A DNA stretch of 6,791 bases from an uncultured Phycisphaerales bacterium (GTDB taxonomy: Bacteria > Planctomycetota > Phycisphaerae > Phycisphaerales > UBA1924). Positions 6,014-6,791 of the stretch are shown one piece after another. Both the position numbers and the translations under genes were made by a program. Under the pieces are notes generated by a model. It worked only from the letters and a program-made list of their open reading frames with translations. It had not been told where the DNA came from and ran no database searches. Location: positions 1-6,791 of the forward strand of contig CALFMQ010000050.1 of assembly GCA_937879825.1 (NCBI GenBank), read 5' to 3'. Every line of letters begins with the position of its first letter. The stretch's first letter is position 1.

Positions 6014-6791
6014 TTAGAAGTAGAAGGAGAACTGAGCGCCGAGCACAGGGCCGTGCACAACGGTGTCCCACGTGAAACCGCCGTCGGAGTAATCCTGGCC
6101 GAGCGCCCGGTATCCGCCGAACAGGGTGATGGTCCAGCCATTCACCCGCCATGCGTAGCCGGCCAGCGCGACGGCTTGCCAGGAGAAGTCGGAGTTGTCG
6201 ATACCGAATCCGCCGATGTCGGCGCGTAACTGGACTCTCCAGTGATCTCCGAGTCGCGCTCCCAGTCTGGCCCCGACGAATGGTTCGACCCAGGTCTTAT
6301 CGCCATTAAGTTCCTTTTCGATACCCGCGGTCAGCGTCCGTCCCCCGGGAAGCGAGAGTGTCGCGGCCGCCAGTGCGTCGATATCGATTTGCAAATCGGT
6401 GACCCGTGCGCCGACGAAGACATCGACCGCCAGGTCCTTGAAGACGCCGCTCTTGTCGGCGCGTTCCGCCTGATAGATCCGATAGCCGGCGAGCGTTTCG
6501 AACCACGCCGTGTCGACTTCGACGTCGACATCGACGCCGACCGCAGGCCCACCGCCGCCGGGGCCGCTGCGAACTCGGGTTCGTTCGTCGGATACTTCCG
6601 CGTGCGTGTAGACACCGTTCACCTGGAATACCAAGCGTTCGTACTCGATATCCAAGGTGGCCATCAGCCCGTATACCTTGTCGGCGGTGCCGAGCACGTC
6701 AAAGAACGACTGGTCGACATCGATCGCGAGTCCTGCGGCTCCGACCGTTCCCGCAAGACTGGTCATCCAGAGGTCTGTCGAAAGCGACAGC
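6014..6791 (-). CDS. Outer-membrane beta-barrel protein, N-terminus cut by window edge
   Basis: The frame is open from the right edge to TAA at 6014-6016, giving 258 visible residues. The ATG at 6766 is internal, because coding sense (LSLSTDLW) continues upstream of it; the signal peptide and first strand are missing. The sequence alternates polar and hydrophobic residues in amphipathic strands separated by Gly- and Asp-rich turns, for example VEPFVGARLGARLGD, LFGGYRALGQDYSDGGF and HGPVLGAQFSFYF. The last residue is Phe, the usual BAM-recognised C-terminal signature. It resembles the widespread family of unnamed outer-membrane barrels with 'TVGAxG...VDxSFxDxL' near the N-terminus and 'GYRALGQDY' near the C-terminus. 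Transport or structural function is not known. A Gly/Pro-rich and then acidic loop (SGPGGGGPAVGVDVDVEVD) probably faces outside. It lies upstream of the sigma gene on the same strand, 264 bp away, so co-transcription is uncertain. Confidence 0.85.
   Translation of the reverse strand, partial: LSLSTDLWMTSLAGTVGAAGLAIDVDQSFFDVLGTADKVYGLMATLDIEYERLVFQVNGVYTHAEVSDERTRVRSGPGGGGPAVGVDVDVEVDTAWFETLAGYRIYQAERADKSGVFKDLAVDVFVGARVTDLQIDIDALAAATLSLPGGRTLTAGIEKELNGDKTWVEPFVGARLGARLGDHWRVQLRADIGGFGIDNSDFSWQAVALAGYAWRVNGWTITLFGGYRALGQDYSDGGFTWDTVVHGPVLGAQFSFYF

Noticed and set aside
5833..6141. 102-codon minus-strand frame overlapping the barrel 3' end and the gap.
   Set aside because: It is out of frame with the barrel, has no domain and is rich in Ser, Pro and Ala like a shadow frame.
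1..6791. tRNA, rRNA, CRISPR array, insertion sequence or integrase attachment site.
   Set aside because: No cloverleaf-like segment, regular short repeat array, transposase or integrase motif or terminal inverted repeat was seen on either strand.

Overview
The window is GC-rich and reads as chromosome from a planctomycete-like bacterium, probably of the Phycisphaerae type. The reasons are the pairing of a TIGR02999/PF07638-type ECF sigma factor with a Hanks-type kinase carrying C-terminal TPRs, and a secreted right-handed beta-helix protein whose units end in the 'GDYRLAAGS.GIDA' and 'DMGAFE' signatures common in that phylum. The assignment rests on recognised sequence style, not on a search.

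All four genes lie on the minus strand, so transcription runs from high to low coordinates. In that order they are: (1) the 3' part of an outer-membrane beta-barrel gene (6791 to 6014, 5' end outside the window); (2) a 264-bp gap holding a 26-bp near-perfect dyad; (3) the ECF sigma gene (5749 to 5141); (4) the transmembrane Ser/Thr kinase gene (5144 to 2784), joined to the sigma gene by a 4-bp ATGA overlap; (5) a 223-bp gap holding a weak promoter candidate and a leader in which an exact 8-base complement can cover the Shine-Dalgarno; (6) a large secreted protein gene (2560 to 1, 3' end outside the window) with a signal peptide, a lectin-like N-terminal domain and two tandem copies of an approximately 335-341-residue beta-helix unit. 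The reading frame of (6) is open over 853 codons and runs off the window edge. No gene is supported on the plus strand; its long open frames are antisense to real genes.

Proposed working model (inference): the kinase has a cytoplasmic catalytic domain, one membrane helix and an extracytoplasmic TPR sensor, and signals to the co-translated sigma factor, which has no visible anti-sigma partner. The sigma factor lacks the usual acidic motif at the start of region 2.2 and has a threonine there. This recalls the sigma-phosphorylation switch described for Vibrio EcfP/PpkT2. The flanking outer-membrane barrel and secreted beta-helix protein are plausible, unproven targets. The most interesting points are this possible phospho-activated sigma/kinase switch, the SD-masking leader of the beta-helix gene, the operator-like dyad before the sigma gene, and the 1-kb tandem duplication in the beta-helix gene.
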